Positions 61,354 through 64,000 of a stretch of 64,000 nucleotides of DNA are shown here, piece by piece; within the stretch, counting starts at the first letter, position 1; the number at the start of each line of letters is the position of its first letter. Source of the stretch: an uncultured Duncaniella sp. Lineage in GTDB: Bacteria; Bacteroidota; Bacteroidia; Bacteroidales; Muribaculaceae. The stretch is from contig CAJUCI010000006.1 of the NCBI GenBank assembly GCA_910584825.1, forward strand, positions 1-64,000, read 5' to 3'. The position numbers and the translations under genes are program-made. The notes beneath the pieces were generated by a model that worked only from the letters and a program-made list of their open reading frames with translations, was not told the origin of the DNA and made no database searches.

Positions 61354-62037
61354 TCAGAAGTCAAGTAATTTATATTTTTCACGGGCGCGAGCTTTGCTTA
61401 CGATATTGAAGTGCCACCACTCCGTACGTATCGTCGAAAAGCCTGCGTGTTTCATTACACGCCTCAGCAGCAGACGGTTTTGTCTCGCATTCTCACTGAT
61501 TACCCCGCGGCGCACGAGCTGTTCTTCACGGTCGATGTTTGCCTCCACGCCGAGATGGTCGACAGGCGTGCCCATGTCAAGCTCATTGCCGTTGCTGTCA
61601 GTGATGGTTATATCTACAGCAAGACCGTAATTATGAAGTCCGCCCCCTTTAGCGGGATTGGCCACATAATTGGCTTTGGAAGTTCCTTTCACAGCATTAA
61701 ACATCTTGCGCTGCACGCTCATTGGCCTTGCGGCATCCTTTATGAGAAGATGGCAGCCCGGCATCAGTTTCGCCAGCTCCTCCTGCGCCTTGACTACTGC
61801 CTTAGCCGCATCAGGATGAAGCCAGGCACCGTTTATGCCGTCATACATCACTTTGCCGGTGAAATTGTCGTCACGCGCATACATGAGACTGACCGATATG
61901 TCGGGACACATCTCAGTCACGTCGACATATCCGCGCGAGCGGAAACTCTCTTCGAGAGTCTGACCCGATACGGTCGGAGACATTATTATGGCAGATGACA
62001 TTGCAGTAAATCCGATTAAGAGCGTCTTGAGTTTCAT
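61354..62037 (-). CDS. ddpX: D-alanyl-D-alanine dipeptidase (VanX/DdpX-like, M15D)
   Basis: 227 residues with a signal peptide (MKLKTLLIGFTAMSSAIIMS). Zinc site: GGLHNYGLAVDI (H135, D142) and EWWHF (E206, H209), with the conserved DAARP (R104). It hydrolyses D-Ala-D-Ala, here probably in the periplasm as a means of salvaging cell-wall dipeptide rather than as vancomycin resistance, since no vanH/vanA genes are near. It converges with prfC and diverges from the TPR gene. Confidence 0.9.
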   Translation of the reverse strand: MKLKTLLIGFTAMSSAIIMSPTVSGQTLEESFRSRGYVDVTEMCPDISVSLMYARDDNFTGKVMYDGINGAWLHPDAAKAVVKAQEELAKLMPGCHLLIKDAARPMSVQRKMFNAVKGTSKANYVANPAKGGGLHNYGLAVDITITDSNGNELDMGTPVDHLGVEANIDREEQLVRRGVISENARQNRLLLRRVMKHAGFSTIRTEWWHFNIVSKARAREKYKLLDF

Positions 62038-62162
62038 TCGGCAAAAGTATGAAAAAAGCTTAAAACGAAATCAAAATTCATGGCAAAATCGTACATTTGT
62101 AGTCACATCAACCAACCTACCCCCAATCATAAGAGCGGAGTACAAAAGTCTCCTGTTATCAA

Positions 62163-64000
62163 ATGACAAAGATATTAAGGTTAATACCACTCATCATATT
62201 ACTGCACGCCTTCACATTACCTGCATCAGCTCAGATAAACACTGACCAGGTGATGCGCATCGGCCAGAACAACATGTATCTTGAGGACTATGTCCTGTCC
62301 ATCCAGTATTTCAATCAGGTTATTGACATAAAGCCCTATCTTGCAAAGCCATACTTCCTAAGGTCTATAGCAAAACTTAACCTTGACGATTTTCTTGGAG
62401 CCGAGCAGGACGCCACCATGTCAATCGAGCGCAACCCCTTCATTGTCGACGCATGGGAGGTGAGAGGTGTGGCCCGTCAGAACATGGGCAAGAACCGCGA
62501 GGCCATAGATGACTATAACCACGCGCTCGAACTCCTGCCCGACAACCGTGGTCTGCTCTATAACAAGGCTATGGCCCAGCAGGACATTAACGACATGGAG
62601 GGCGCGGCTGAGACATACAAAACACTTCTTAAGAGATTCCCCAACTTCGACGGCGGCTATATAGGCCGTGCCCGCATGCTCCTCGAGCAGAAGGACACTG
62701 TGGCCGCCCTTGCCGACATAGAGAAGGCTCTTGAAATCAACCGCAATTCAATCAACGGCTACCTGATGCGCGCCGACATAGCCATCAACTCTGACAAGGA
62801 TTATGCCTCGGCTCTTGAGGATATGAACCAAGCCATCAAGCTCCAGCCGAAATTTGCGGGTTATTTCATCAACCGTGCATATCTGCGCTACATGACTGAT
62901 GATTTCCAGGGTGCGTTTGCCGACTATGACTATGCCCTGCAGCTCGACCCTCAGAACACCACCGCACTCTTCAACCGCGGTCTGCTCCGAGCCGAAGTTC
63001 ATGACAACAACAAGGCAATCGCCGACTTCTCAGTCGTGCTGAATCTTGATGAGAATGATTACAAGACCCTTTACAACCGCGCAGTCCTTCTCGCCGAGAT
63101 TGGCGACTTCAATGCCGCGATTGCCGATATGGACAAGGTAATCGACGCCTACCCCGATTTTGCCGCCGCCTACTTCCTGCGTTATGACATCAACCGCCGC
63201 AAAGGCGACATGCACTCGGCTCAGAAGGATTATGACAAGTCACTTGCCCTCGCAAAGACCCGTGTGCAATTGCCGACGGTGCTGAATGCCCCCGCGGAGG
63301 CTTCGGATTCAGCCGTAATTGCCGATAACAGCTACTCACAGGAACAGGTGAAGCGCAGGTTCACGTCGCTCACAACCATCGCCGACAACTCGTCGCCCGA
63401 GCAGATATTCAACAACAAAAACATCAAGGGCAAGGTGCAGGACCGCAACTACAGCATCGAGCTTGAGCCGATATTCGCCATATCATACTACTCCTCGCCT
63501 ACCGAGCTGAAAATGAGTGGCGACTACATCCGCGAGGTCGACGACATCAATGCCACACGCATGCTGCGCTTCCTCCTTCAGGTCACGAACCACGAACCGT
63601 CAATGACCGACGAGGAGACTGCGACGGCACATTTCAACTCCATTAACTATTACACCTCCTATCTCGCAAGCCATACCCCCCGCGCCATTGACTTCCTCGG
63701 ACGCGCGATGGACTATATGACCCTGCGCGACTATGAACATGCCATAGCCGACCTTGACAAGGCCATAGCCCTTACCCCCGACTTTACCCTCGCCTATCTC
63801 ATAAGGGCCAATGCACGCTATCTCAACTCGCGGATGTCGCAGCCCGACAGCGAGTCCACAAAGACATCGCTGCCCTCACCGGCAATCCCGCGTGCCAACG
63901 CCCTGCGTGCCGCCATTGCCGACCTCGACACGGTAATCAAACTGTCACCCTCCATGCCCATCGCATATTATAATAAAGGTGTGATTCTTGCAGGTGAGGG
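62163..64000 (+). CDS. Secreted TPR-repeat protein, cut by the window end
   Basis: At least 612 residues; the frame is open to the window edge. A signal peptide (MTKILRLIPLIILLHAFTLP, then ASAQ) is followed by at least ten tetratricopeptide repeats; each has the pattern of an AYxxRG-like start and an AIxDxxKAIxLxP-like end (examples: EALEINRNSINGYLMRADI; AIADMDKVIDAYPDF). Between ~370 and ~500 is a non-TPR region (NNKNIKGKVQDRNYSIELEP). Periplasmic protein-interaction scaffold; partners are unknown. A -7 box TACATTTG lies at 62092-62099. Confidence 0.85.
   Translation, partial: MTKILRLIPLIILLHAFTLPASAQINTDQVMRIGQNNMYLEDYVLSIQYFNQVIDIKPYLAKPYFLRSIAKLNLDDFLGAEQDATMSIERNPFIVDAWEVRGVARQNMGKNREAIDDYNHALELLPDNRGLLYNKAMAQQDINDMEGAAETYKTLLKRFPNFDGGYIGRARMLLEQKDTVAALADIEKALEINRNSINGYLMRADIAINSDKDYASALEDMNQAIKLQPKFAGYFINRAYLRYMTDDFQGAFADYDYALQLDPQNTTALFNRGLLRAEVHDNNKAIADFSVVLNLDENDYKTLYNRAVLLAEIGDFNAAIADMDKVIDAYPDFAAAYFLRYDINRRKGDMHSAQKDYDKSLALAKTRVQLPTVLNAPAEASDSAVIADNSYSQEQVKRRFTSLTTIADNSSPEQIFNNKNIKGKVQDRNYSIELEPIFAISYYSSPTELKMSGDYIREVDDINATRMLRFLLQVTNHEPSMTDEETATAHFNSINYYTSYLASHTPRAIDFLGRAMDYMTLRDYEHAIADLDKAIALTPDFTLAYLIRANARYLNSRMSQPDSESTKTSLPSPAIPRANALRAAIADLDTVIKLSPSMPIAYYNKGVILAGE

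Noticed and set aside
61354..62037. Vancomycin-resistance gene
   Set aside because: VanX-type fold but with a signal peptide and no vanH/vanA/vanR/vanS neighbours; cell-wall dipeptide salvage is more likely.
1..64000. CRISPR array, rRNA operon, insertion sequence or transposase
   Set aside because: No regularly spaced long direct repeats, rRNA-like segments or transposase motifs were seen on either strand.

Overview
The window looks like chromosomal DNA from the order Bacteroidales (phylum Bacteroidota), perhaps a Muribaculaceae-like gut commensal. The phylum call rests on three things: Bacteroidota-specific families (DUF4270, DUF4286, DUF4835, DUF4922, DUF6377, the PG_1098-type methyltransferase); a short 286-residue RpoD; and promoters of the phylum pattern TTTG-N19/20-TAnnTTTG before ppdK, the amidase operon, dnaN, gyrB, carB and a glycosyltransferase. 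The family-level placement is inference. Nearly all genes are intact housekeeping genes. Only the left edge is clearly mobile.

Layout: (1) 1-1.9 kb: the end of an integrated element, with a tyrosine recombinase preceded by helically phased GTACAC repeats and a perfect 13-bp dyad. (2) 1.9-4.8 kb: ppdK. (3) 4.8-14.8 kb: a seven-gene minus-strand operon for peptidoglycan cleavage, uptake and sugar salvage: amidase, GT2, DUF4922, SpoIID/LytB protein, AmpG-like permease, NamZ-like muramidase, BadF-type sugar kinase. (4) 15.1-21.6 kb: dnaN, a DnaQ-like exonuclease, coaBC, a DUF4835 gene, recN and rlmB in one direction. (5) 21.7-28.6 kb: a minus-strand operon of acyltransferase, metallophosphoesterase, tex, folK, tsaB and a THUMP-like methyltransferase. 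(6) 28.9-30.7 kb: two divergent glycosyltransferases. (7) 30.7-40.1 kb: gyrB, rnr, a polyprenyl synthase, tatD, an NlpC/P60 hydrolase, cstA, a DUF4286 gene and ruvC, all minus strand. (8) 40.3-45.3 kb: purT, a DUF6377 regulator, a gene-free 520-bp stretch with a candidate small RNA or leader, folP and cdaA. (9) 45.4-49.4 kb: carB with an apparent leader-peptide attenuator, a macrodomain-like gene and tRNA-Thr(CGT). (10) 49.6-52.9 kb: a DUF4270 lipoprotein, a half-length glycogen-synthase-like protein and rpoD. (11) 53.0-56.4 kb: a three-gene pectin-backbone cluster (DUF4861, rhamnogalacturonan acetylesterase, GH28). (12) 56.4-64 kb: tilS, a metal-binding-domain/AraC fusion regulator, a LolE-like permease, prfC, a VanX-type dipeptidase and a TPR protein cut by the window edge.

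The most interesting items are the carB leader (promoter, 13-codon U-rich leader ORF, then an intrinsic terminator, all before carB), the peptidoglycan-salvage operon with two unassigned sugar enzymes, and the transcribed-looking region upstream of folP-cdaA. No rRNA, CRISPR array or transposase was seen.
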